From Cryomorphaceae bacterium (GTDB taxonomy: Bacteria > Bacteroidota > Bacteroidia > Flavobacteriales > Schleiferiaceae): DNA of 12,669 nt. The notes below the pieces were generated by a model. It was not told the origin of the DNA, did no database searches, and saw only the letters and a program-made list of their open reading frames with translations. A program made the translations under genes and the position numbers. Positions 5,624 through 12,669 of the stretch are shown piece after piece. The stretch covers positions 1-12,669 of the forward strand of contig DLWR01000004.1 in NCBI GenBank assembly GCA_003444795.1, in the 5' to 3' direction. How positions within the stretch are numbered: the first letter of the stretch is position 1; each line of letters begins with the position of its first letter.

Positions 5624-6428
5624 AATACACACTGACGGGCTGCGTAAAAGGATTCCCGTTGGCGTTCTGGTACTGATCTAACGATCGCTCGTAAAAGAAG
5701 GTGGCCTCGTCCACCTTCTTTAGTTTAAAGAGGATTTCCATGCCCTGTTGATCCCACTGGTAGACGCGGATTTTTAGGGTATGGGTTTGGCCTAAGAAAA
5801 ACTCATTGGATATATCAATGCGAGAGGTCCAATTGTTTTGGCCGAATCCACTGCCATTCACCAAGGGATCATCCGTTTCAAGGGAAATGGGGTAATCAGG
5901 AATGGTGATGCTGCCTCGCAAACGCTCATACGCTTCAATCATATAGTAGCCTGGGTCGCCGTCGTCTATAATTTCAAAGGAATACTCCTTGTAGGGAAGC
6001 AGCCCAGAACCTGATCCGTCATAGAAATTAACCGAATCCACTGCTCCTTCCAATGGAATGGCCGGGATGGTCGCTTGGCCATACACCGATGGCAAGGTGG
6101 AATGCGTGACTTTAATCGTGTAAAACTCACCGGCCACCCCGGTGACATTGGCCGCGCGGTACTGACCAAACCCAATAAACACCAACGTATCCAGCACTTG
6201 ACCGTTGATGTCCTCCGCCCAAACGGTGGCGTCCTCGAGCAAAATGGGTTCGCCTTGATCTAGTATGCCCACAGAACGTGAAACAAAGGCCTCCAAGGGT
6301 GCGTCTGGCTCTAGGGTGCTGTACAACGTGATCAAAGGCTGATCATCTTCTGCGTTGAACGGAATAATGCGCTCGCAGGACCAGAGAACTAGGGTCAATG
6401 CGGTGGCGGTAACTAGGATGGATTTCAT
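5562..6428 (-). CDS. DUF4249-family outer-membrane-associated lipoprotein, partner of the adjacent TonB receptor
   Basis: This 288-residue protein starts with a lipoprotein signal: one Lys, a hydrophobic run, then LWSC, with Cys18 as the probable lipidation site (Trp at -2 is unusual). The body has beta-rich, Ig-like text. Phrases such as DATVWAEDINGQ, YTIKVTHSTLP (a Tyr-Tyr-x-Leu-like segment before the A-T-I-P motif) and the ending SVYSNVQNGLGVVAG match the DUF4249 family of Bacteroidota. These proteins regularly follow a TonB-dependent receptor and are thought to be its surface partner; the substrate is unknown. The ATG at 6428 follows the receptor stop by three bases. A GTG at 6431 is an alternative start. 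The conserved C-terminal NGLGVVAG segment lies inside the region shared, on the opposite strand, with the CstB-like gene, so this end is genuine coding sequence and not read-through. Confidence 0.82.
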   Translation of the reverse strand: MKSILVTATALTLVLWSCERIIPFNAEDDQPLITLYSTLEPDAPLEAFVSRSVGILDQGEPILLEDATVWAEDINGQVLDTLVFIGFGQYRAANVTGVAGEFYTIKVTHSTLPSVYGQATIPAIPLEGAVDSVNFYDGSGSGLLPYKEYSFEIIDDGDPGYYMIEAYERLRGSITIPDYPISLETDDPLVNGSGFGQNNWTSRIDISNEFFLGQTHTLKIRVYQWDQQGMEILFKLKKVDEATFFYERSLDQYQNANGNPFTQPVSVYSNVQNGLGVVAGTSHRWILL

Positions 6429-6431
6429 CAC

Positions 6432-8816
6432 TTAAAATTTAAACGCGTAAGACACAGAGGGGATCATGGGGAACAAGCCATAGCCTTTCAGCACACGGTT
6501 ATTGAAGTCGTCGTACCCAAAGTCCATGAAGAAGATGTTGATGCGATTGTAAGCATTGTAGAGGCCAAACTGCCAGCTCTGTTCGCCCCATTGCGTTGGC
6601 TTGGTGCGTGTGACGGAAAGATCCAATCGGTGATAGGCAGGTTCACGGAAATTGTTGCGGCCTTGCACCTGCTCAATGGTGTAATACCAGGGCTCCCAGG
6701 AGAACGTCTCCGGACGCGCATAGTACTTGCGTGTTGGCAGGGTCGTCGCGCGGCCCGTTCCATACACCCATACCAATCCCCCAGACCACTCTTCATTGAA
6801 TTGATGGGACATCGTCAGACTGACATCGTGGCGGCGATCGTAGGTGTAGGGATAGGGGTCTCCGAAGTTGATTTCGTCAAATTGACGCATAGTCTTCGCC
6901 CAAGTATAGCCCAGCCATCCGGTCGTCTTGCCTGTTTTCTTTTCGAGTAAAAATTCTGCTCCATAGGCCCAGCCTCGACCCACCGTGACTTTTTGCTGCC
7001 AATCCTCAAAGCCAAAAAGGAAGGATGCACCGTCTTTGTATTCGATGAGGTTTTGCATGTCCTTGTAATAGCCCTCGAGGGTCAATTCCCACCCTTCGCC
7101 CAGATTGTGGGCATAGCCTATGGCCGTTTGCCAGGCTTCTTGGGGCCGAATCGACGCCGTCACCGGCACCCACAAATCCGTAGGTAATCCAATCGTTTGG
7201 TTGGCCAAAAGGTGCATGTATTGCACCATTTGGACGTAACTCCACTTTAAAGAACTTTTTTCACTCAAGAGATAACGCGCGGACAACCGAGGCTGAAGGC
7301 TGGTGTAGTTCACCTCTTCTACCTGGAAGCCATTGAAGTGGATGCCCGCATTCACGCGCAAACGGTCCCCAATTTTCCAATCGTCTTGGAGATAGGCCAC
7401 ATAGTCATTTGCGACTTGCGAAAAGGAGCCAAAGTTGGTGTCAATGGAATTACCTCCAGAGGAGAATGTAATACTGTTCACCCCAGGATCGTAGGCGTGT
7501 TGCGTGAACGACGCCCCAAACTTGATGGCATGATTGGGCGAAGGGGCGTAATCAAAGTCCCATTTGGCGCCATTATCCTCAATTTGTGAAAGGTAGGTGA
7601 TGGCAAATCGATCCACATTGGATTGACCCGTGGCCAAATCCGTCTGGGTATCCTCTAAGTTCAAATCTGTAATGAATCGGTACCGGCTGTACGTGGCGGT
7701 TAGGTTGCTAAACAGCTGCGGGGTGATGATCCAGTTCCATCGGGCGGTAGCAATTCGGTTCCCCCAACTCAAACTATTATCGGATTTGACGACCGAACGA
7801 AACCCTTGATTCTCCCACGTTTCCTTGTACCGGATATAGGCTTCGTCCTTGCCATCGTAGAAGCTCAGATACAGCTGATTGTTGCGGTTAATCTTGTGGT
7901 TGATTTTGGCATTGAGATCGTAGAAGTAATAGCCTCCTGTTCCATTGGGATTGTTGGCGAGAATAATGGGTTGCGTCAGGACATCCAAGTACGTGCGACG
8001 GCCGGAAACCAACATGGAGGTTCGATCCTTCCACAAGGGTCCCTCCAGGGTAAGTTTGGAGGAAATAACACCAACGGCGCCTTCTGCCTTCCACTCTTTC
8101 AAGTTGCCCTCTTTCATCCGCACATCCAAGACCGAGGAGAGTCGACCGCCGTATTCCGCGGGGAAACCTCCCTTAATCAGTTGGACATTGTTGATGGCAT
8201 CGGCATTGAAGACCGAAAAGAAGCCAAAGAGGTGCGACACGTTGTACACCGGCACACCATCTATCAGGATAAGGTTTTGGTCCGGTCCACCGCCCCGCAC
8301 ATAAAATCCAGACGTCCCTTCCGTTCCACTCTGGACACCTGGCAAAAGCTGGATCACCTTGAGCAAATCCGTCTCTCCCAAAAGGACTGGCAGGTTTTTC
8401 ACGGTTTTAATGTCCAGATTCACCGAACTCATTTGGGTCCGCTCTTGCACTTCGCCTGCACGAACGCCCACCACTTCCACTTCTTCCAACAGAATGTCAT
8501 CCGGAACTAGCATGACGTCCATTTCCGTTACACCGCGTTTGTTGAGGAAACTGCCTTGGAGGTAGGGGCGGTAGCCGATAAAGCTCACCTGCAGCGCCAC
8601 ACTGTCCTTGGGCAAAGTCATCGAGAAGAAGCCATAGGCATTGGTCGTGGTGCCCTGCTGAGACACTTGGTCAAAGACATAGGCCGAAATGAGTTTCTCC
8701 CCCGTTTGGCTGTCAGTGACAAAACCATTCACGGTGTAGGAACCCTTGGATTGGGCGTTGACGGAAAGGGACAAAAGGCCCAAACAGGCCAAAAGAAATA
8801 CGGAAAATTGCTTCAT
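6432..8816 (-). CDS. TonB-dependent outer-membrane receptor with carboxypeptidase-regulatory-like N-domain
   Basis: This 794-residue protein has a signal peptide (residues 1-21, cleavage likely after VNA). A carboxypeptidase D regulatory-like beta domain follows at about 27-105 (NGFVTDSQTGEKL at its start, SFIGYRPY near its end). The plug domain spans about 130-235, with GFYVRGGGPDQNLILIDGVPV (170-190) and GGFPAEYGGRLSSVLDVRMKEG (216-237). The rest is a long beta-barrel rich in alternating aromatic residues, ending in SYAFKF with the terminal Phe needed for outer-membrane assembly. Such receptors import scarce ligands with energy from TonB-ExbBD. The ATG at 8816 gives a clean signal peptide and lies downstream of the promoter candidate; an ATG at 8852 would place 12 odd residues before it. 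The DUF4249-type lipoprotein gene begins immediately after the stop, so the two form one transport unit. The ligand cannot be deduced. Confidence 0.92.
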   Translation of the reverse strand: MKQFSVFLLACLGLLSLSVNAQSKGSYTVNGFVTDSQTGEKLISAYVFDQVSQQGTTTNAYGFFSMTLPKDSVALQVSFIGYRPYLQGSFLNKRGVTEMDVMLVPDDILLEEVEVVGVRAGEVQERTQMSSVNLDIKTVKNLPVLLGETDLLKVIQLLPGVQSGTEGTSGFYVRGGGPDQNLILIDGVPVYNVSHLFGFFSVFNADAINNVQLIKGGFPAEYGGRLSSVLDVRMKEGNLKEWKAEGAVGVISSKLTLEGPLWKDRTSMLVSGRRTYLDVLTQPIILANNPNGTGGYYFYDLNAKINHKINRNNQLYLSFYDGKDEAYIRYKETWENQGFRSVVKSDNSLSWGNRIATARWNWIITPQLFSNLTATYSRYRFITDLNLEDTQTDLATGQSNVDRFAITYLSQIEDNGAKWDFDYAPSPNHAIKFGASFTQHAYDPGVNSITFSSGGNSIDTNFGSFSQVANDYVAYLQDDWKIGDRLRVNAGIHFNGFQVEEVNYTSLQPRLSARYLLSEKSSLKWSYVQMVQYMHLLANQTIGLPTDLWVPVTASIRPQEAWQTAIGYAHNLGEGWELTLEGYYKDMQNLIEYKDGASFLFGFEDWQQKVTVGRGWAYGAEFLLEKKTGKTTGWLGYTWAKTMRQFDEINFGDPYPYTYDRRHDVSLTMSHQFNEEWSGGLVWVYGTGRATTLPTRKYYARPETFSWEPWYYTIEQVQGRNNFREPAYHRLDLSVTRTKPTQWGEQSWQFGLYNAYNRINIFFMDFGYDDFNNRVLKGYGLFPMIPSVSYAFKF

Positions 8817-8833
8817 GCGCAGGAAATGTCCTA

Positions 8834-8866
8834 CAAAGATGCCAAAAAGCATGCCGACCGTTGCAA
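8834..8866 (-). promoter_or_regulatory. Bacteroidota-type promoter candidate for the receptor-lipoprotein operon
   Basis: On the minus strand TTG (8866-8864, within GGTTTG) is followed by 22 bases and CATCTTTG (8841-8834), the same -7 octamer as upstream of the PLP operon. The box ends 17 bases before the ATG at 8816, leaving a short leader and arguing against the longer start at 8852. Confidence 0.45.
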
Positions 8867-8903
8867 ACCGCTTAAAGGAATGGGTATAATTCCCCTACTT
8901 TTA
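8861..8903 (+). promoter_or_regulatory. Promoter candidates for the plus-strand TonB receptor
   Basis: Two overlapping possibilities exist in the 111 bases between the divergent receptor genes. TACTTTTA (8896-8903) fits the Bacteroidota -7 consensus TAnnTTTG with one mismatch at the last base, but lacks a good TTG at the usual distance. TTGCAA (8861-8866), 18 bases, then TATAAT (8885-8890) resembles a classical sigma70 promoter, which primary Bacteroidota sigma factors normally do not favour. The same TTGCAA sequence on the opposite strand supplies the -33 TTG of the minus-strand promoter. Confidence 0.35.
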
Positions 8904-8927
8904 GCGAACACAAAATCTATACATCCT

Positions 8928-11381
8928 ATGAAGCGCTCATGGATACTGGCAATCGCCTTGATTGCTCTCCCCGCCCTTTCGTGGGCTCAGGTCCTCACGC
9001 AGACGGTCCGAGGTACCATCGTCGACGCGGATTCTAAGTTCCCTTTAATTGGTGCCACAGTGACTATTGGCGACCAAAAAGTGGTAACCGATGACCAAGG
9101 TTCTTTCAAATTAACCAACATTCCCGTAGGGCGCCAGACCCTCGCCGTGGGGCTATTTGGCTATGGAGCCCAAACCCGTGCGCTAGAGCTCAATTCGGCA
9201 AAAGAAGCGGTGCTCACCATTGGACTGCAAGAAATGGCCACCCAGCTAGGCGAGGTAGAAGTGACCGCTGCGGTGACGGGCCAAGCCAAAAACGAAATGG
9301 CCACTGTTTCGGCGCGCCAATTCTCTGTGGAAGAAACCAATTTGTATGCCGGTTCACGAGGCGAGCCCGCGCGCATGGCCACCAACTTTGCGGGCGTACA
9401 AGGATCGGATGATCAACGAAACGACTTGGTCATTCGTGGTAATACTCCAGCAGGCGTGCTATACCGCATGGAGGGTATCAATATCCCCAACCCCAACCAC
9501 TTCTCCATCCCCGGTACGGGTGGCGGTCCGGTCACCATTTTGAACAACAAGTTTTTGGCCAATTCAGACTTCTTTACGGGGGCATGGCCTGCAGAATACG
9601 GCAATGCGATTGCGGGCGTTTTTGACCTACAAATGCGCGACGGAAACAACGAAAAATTTGAAGGTTCGGCCCAACTCGGTCTCCTCGGCACAGAGCTGAT
9701 GCTCGAAGGCCCCATTGGACCTGCCAAGGACGGTCGCCGCGCCCCTTCCTTCTTGGGCGTCTACCGCTACTCTACCTTGAGCATGTTCCAAGCCTTGAAC
9801 ATCAATTTGGGCACCAATGCCATCCCTAAATACCAAGACGGCGCCTTCCGCCTCACTTTCCCCCAAAAGAACGGCGGCAAGTTGGCGCTATGGACCATGT
9901 TTGGCGTCTCGGACATTGAAATCCTGATCAGCAACCAAACGGATACTAGCGGTTTTGAGAGCTACGGATCCACGGACCGAGATCAATATTTTGGGAGCGA
10001 CATGGTAGTTGGTGGTTTCAACTACACCCGCCCCATTAATAAGCGCACCTTTATGAAGGCAGGTATTGCAGCCTCTGCAGCGCGCATCCAAGCGGTGAAT
10101 ACCAAGCTGCAACGTGAGGTAGGCTCTCTGGGTGATGGGACCTTTGGCTGGCTAGTCACTGCGAATGACACCATGTTGAACTACACCTTCAACGAAAACA
10201 AAATCCACGGCTTCCTCGCCTACAACCACAAAATTGGCCTCCGCGGAACCTTGCAATACGGAGTCAATGTGGACCTATACATGCTGAACTACCAGGACTC
10301 TGTACGCCAATACGATGGCGTTACGGGAACCCTTCCCCCCTGGCGCGTTCAATGGGCCACTAAAACTGCTTGGCCTGTCGTACAACCCTACATCAGCTAC
10401 AAGACGCGTCTCACAGACAAAATGACGTTAACCGCTGGAGCCACATCCCTCTATTCCGGCGTGAACAAGATTTCCTTTATGCCACTGGAGCCCCGAGTAG
10501 GCTTGAGTTACCAGGCATCGGAGAACGACCGCTTGTTTGCGGGATCTGGACTTCACGCTCAGATGCAGCCTCCTTACCTCTACTATTACGCGGTGACCAC
10601 TGTTGGACATAATCCTCAGGAACACAACCCTGATCGCATTGGCCTCATGAAGAGCTTCCAGGTCGCGGGCGGCTGGGAGCGCACCTACAAAGGGCTTCCT
10701 ATCAAGACCAAGGTGGAAACCTACTACCAGTATTTGTTTGACGTGCCCGTGGAAACCAAGCCTAGCAGTTTCTCCATGTTGAATGCAGGTACGGGTTTTG
10801 GCCGAATTTGGCCCGACACGCTCCAAAACACGGGCGTGGGTCGCAACTACGGTTTGGAACTAACCGCGGAACGCTTCTTTGCGGGTGGATTCTATTTCTT
10901 GACCACGGCTTCTTTGTTTGATGCGAAGTACCAAGGCTCGGACGGCATCTGGCGCAACACGATTTTCAATGGCCGCTATGCCTTTAACGTTTTGGCTGCC
11001 AAAGAATTCAAACTGGGCAAGAACAACCGCTTCAATGTGGGCATTAAATACACCACCGTTGGCGGCCGTTGGTTCGGCGCTGAAATTGATGAAACAGCCA
11101 CCCTGCGCACCGGCGAAATCGTCTTTGTGGAAGAGACCAACAACACGGTACAATACCGCCCTTACGAGCGCTTTGACTTGAAGTTGGGTTACAAATGGAA
11201 CAATCCCAACACCGCTTGGGAATTTGGTTTGGACCTTTCTAACCTCTTGGGCAACAAGAACATCTTGACGCTGACCTATGTTCCTGGATTGGATGACCCC
11301 AACACGGCGGTGAATGAGTCCGTCCGAGAGGAATACCAATTAGGCCTCTTCCCCGTCTTCTACTTCCGCTGCGATTTTTAA
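8928..11381 (+). CDS. TonB-dependent outer-membrane receptor (second, divergent)
   Basis: This 817-residue protein has a signal peptide (residues 1-20, cleavage likely after SWA). A carboxypeptidase-regulatory-like domain lies at about 26-102 (VRGTIVDADSKFPLIGATV). The plug at about 122-240 contains DLVIRGNTPAGVLYRMEGIN (167-186) and WPAEYGNAIAGVFDLQMRDGN (220-240). The barrel ends in FYFRCDF, with terminal Phe. The text between plug and barrel (GSAQLGLLGTELMLEGPIG) is typical of Bacteroidota receptors. The reading frame is open far upstream, but the ATG at 8928 is chosen because it begins the signal peptide; a start upstream would put the first 124 residues antisense to the other receptor gene. 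It differs strongly from the minus-strand receptor and has no lipoprotein partner of its own after it, since a terminator follows within 50 bases. The ligand is unknown. Confidence 0.92.
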   Translation: MKRSWILAIALIALPALSWAQVLTQTVRGTIVDADSKFPLIGATVTIGDQKVVTDDQGSFKLTNIPVGRQTLAVGLFGYGAQTRALELNSAKEAVLTIGLQEMATQLGEVEVTAAVTGQAKNEMATVSARQFSVEETNLYAGSRGEPARMATNFAGVQGSDDQRNDLVIRGNTPAGVLYRMEGINIPNPNHFSIPGTGGGPVTILNNKFLANSDFFTGAWPAEYGNAIAGVFDLQMRDGNNEKFEGSAQLGLLGTELMLEGPIGPAKDGRRAPSFLGVYRYSTLSMFQALNINLGTNAIPKYQDGAFRLTFPQKNGGKLALWTMFGVSDIEILISNQTDTSGFESYGSTDRDQYFGSDMVVGGFNYTRPINKRTFMKAGIAASAARIQAVNTKLQREVGSLGDGTFGWLVTANDTMLNYTFNENKIHGFLAYNHKIGLRGTLQYGVNVDLYMLNYQDSVRQYDGVTGTLPPWRVQWATKTAWPVVQPYISYKTRLTDKMTLTAGATSLYSGVNKISFMPLEPRVGLSYQASENDRLFAGSGLHAQMQPPYLYYYAVTTVGHNPQEHNPDRIGLMKSFQVAGGWERTYKGLPIKTKVETYYQYLFDVPVETKPSSFSMLNAGTGFGRIWPDTLQNTGVGRNYGLELTAERFFAGGFYFLTTASLFDAKYQGSDGIWRNTIFNGRYAFNVLAAKEFKLGKNNRFNVGIKYTTVGGRWFGAEIDETATLRTGEIVFVEETNNTVQYRPYERFDLKLGYKWNNPNTAWEFGLDLSNLLGNKNILTLTYVPGLDDPNTAVNESVREEYQLGLFPVFYFRCDF

Positions 11382-11404
11382 GACTGCCAGAAATAGCTAG
11401 AAAC

Positions 11405-11436
11405 AAAAAAGCCGCCCCAAACGGGGCGGCTTTCTT
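11405..11436. terminator. Strong bidirectional intrinsic terminator
   Basis: GCCGCCCC (11411-11418), loop AAAC, then GGGGCGGC (11423-11430) form a perfect eight-pair GC stem. Three A-T pairs outside it (11408-11410 with 11431-11433) extend the stem to eleven. A-rich sequence before it and TTTCTTTTT after it give a U-tract on either strand, so it can end both the plus-strand receptor transcript and the minus-strand carbonic anhydrase transcript. Confidence 0.9.
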
Positions 11437-11453
11437 TTTACCAAACCTTGGAA

Positions 11454-12110
<657 letters not shown>

Positions 12111-12116
12111 GGGAAT

Positions 12117-12669
12117 TTATTTTAAGGGTCCTTGCAGCCAGTTAAGCGTACCTAACTGTATAAATCGGGGCATAAATATAGGCGCTTTGCTACTCAAATA
12201 ATTCATAATACCTGGAACTATACGCCGTTTGCCCGAAAAGGCTGCGCGTATCCCCGACTTAGCCACTGCGGCACTGGACATTTGTGGCATCCATGGGCCG
12301 TCCAGTAGGGGCATAGCTCCCATGCCCGCACGTTCAAAGAACTGGCTTCGCGTGGGTCCGGGACACAGCGTGGTGACGGTTACGCCTGTACGGCGCAGTT
12401 CGGTGTGCAGCGATTCGCTGAAGGAGAGGACAAAGGCTTTAGATGCGTAGTATGCCGCCATGTGTGGGCCAGGCAAAAAGGCTGCCGTCGAGGCCACGTT
12501 GAGTATTCTTCCTGAACCGGCTTCCACCATGCGTTTAGCCATGACGCGTGAAAGTCGGAGCAAGCATTCCACATTCAAGCGAATCATTTTTTCCAGTTCA
12601 TCGTCCTCCGCGGCGATAACATCCTTCCAAACGCCATAGCCCGCATTGTTGACAAAGAGGTCTACGGTT
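12117..12669 (-). CDS. Short-chain dehydrogenase/reductase (SDR), C-terminal part, cut by window edge
   Basis: About 183 residues are visible; the N-terminal TGxxxGIG cofactor loop lies beyond the right edge. The open frame runs straight through to base 12669. It begins VDLFVNNAGYG, the NNAG motif of classical SDRs, then LNVECLLRL with the helix-alpha4 Asn. GRILNVASTAAF gives the catalytic Ser and YYASK the catalytic Tyr and Lys of YxxxK. CPGPTRSQF follows the active site, as in the PGxxxT cofactor motif. The enzyme should be an NAD(P)-dependent oxidoreductase of the YdfG/DltE-like cytosolic group; the substrate is not predictable. It ends six bases before the carbonic anhydrase ATG, forming an operon with it. 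An internal ATG at 12587 is not the true start, because the NNAG motif lies upstream of it. Confidence 0.9.
   Translation of the reverse strand, partial: TVDLFVNNAGYGVWKDVIAAEDDELEKMIRLNVECLLRLSRVMAKRMVEAGSGRILNVASTAAFLPGPHMAAYYASKAFVLSFSESLHTELRRTGVTVTTLCPGPTRSQFFERAGMGAMPLLDGPWMPQMSSAAVAKSGIRAAFSGKRRIVPGIMNYLSSKAPIFMPRFIQLGTLNWLQGPLK

Noticed and set aside
7806..8510. 234-codon open frame antisense to the first TonB receptor
   Set aside because: Lies entirely opposite the plug and early barrel; no signal peptide, motif or promoter.
8556..8927. Upstream extension of the second TonB receptor frame
   Set aside because: The extension precedes a perfect signal peptide and mostly overlaps the divergent receptor gene, so it is chance openness.
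10860..11339. 159-codon open frame antisense to the barrel of the second receptor
   Set aside because: No family resemblance; explained as a shadow of GC-biased coding on the other strand.

Overview
The window looks like a chromosomal segment of a Bacteroidota species, probably a Flavobacteriia-like marine or aquatic lineage. The evidence is two large TonB-dependent receptors with carboxypeptidase-regulatory-like N-domains, a receptor gene followed by a DUF4249-type lipoprotein, a TauE plus MBL-rhodanese pair, and candidate promoters of the Bacteroidota AnnTTTG type rather than strong sigma70 boxes. Base composition is near balanced by eye. I see no tRNA, rRNA, IS element or CRISPR array, and both window edges cut through genes.

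Region 1 (1-2828, minus strand) is a tight three-gene operon. First comes a predicted permuted-papain (LRAT/NlpC-P60-like) cysteine hydrolase resembling the DUF6695 family. A fold-type I PLP enzyme (aminotransferase class V-like) follows, then a fold-type III PLP decarboxylase (Y4yA/DAP-decarboxylase-like) that runs off the left edge. The two PLP genes overlap by ATGA, so they probably serve one small-molecule pathway. I cannot name its substrate.

Region 2 (2829-3265) is a 437-base regulatory and remnant zone. It holds a leaderless-type promoter for region 1, two abutting palindromes, the decayed N-terminus of an FAD/NAD(P) Rossmann protein, a weak terminator, and a promoter/operator candidate for the next operon.

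Region 3 (3266-5623, plus) is a two-gene sulfur module: a TauE/SafE-type anion exporter and a CstB-like persulfide dioxygenase-pseudorhodanese-rhodanese fusion. Together they would oxidise low-molecular-weight persulfides and export the sulfite or thiosulfate produced.

Region 4 (5562-11381) is an outer-membrane uptake cluster. A minus-strand TonB-dependent receptor plus DUF4249-type lipoprotein lies head to head with a second, plus-strand TonB-dependent receptor, sharing a 111-base bidirectional promoter region. The lipoprotein gene overlaps the CstB-like gene tail to tail by 62 bases, with both C-termini encoded on opposite strands.

Region 5 (11405-12669) begins with a strong bidirectional terminator. 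On the minus strand are a beta-carbonic anhydrase and, six bases upstream of it, an SDR-family oxidoreductase truncated by the right edge.
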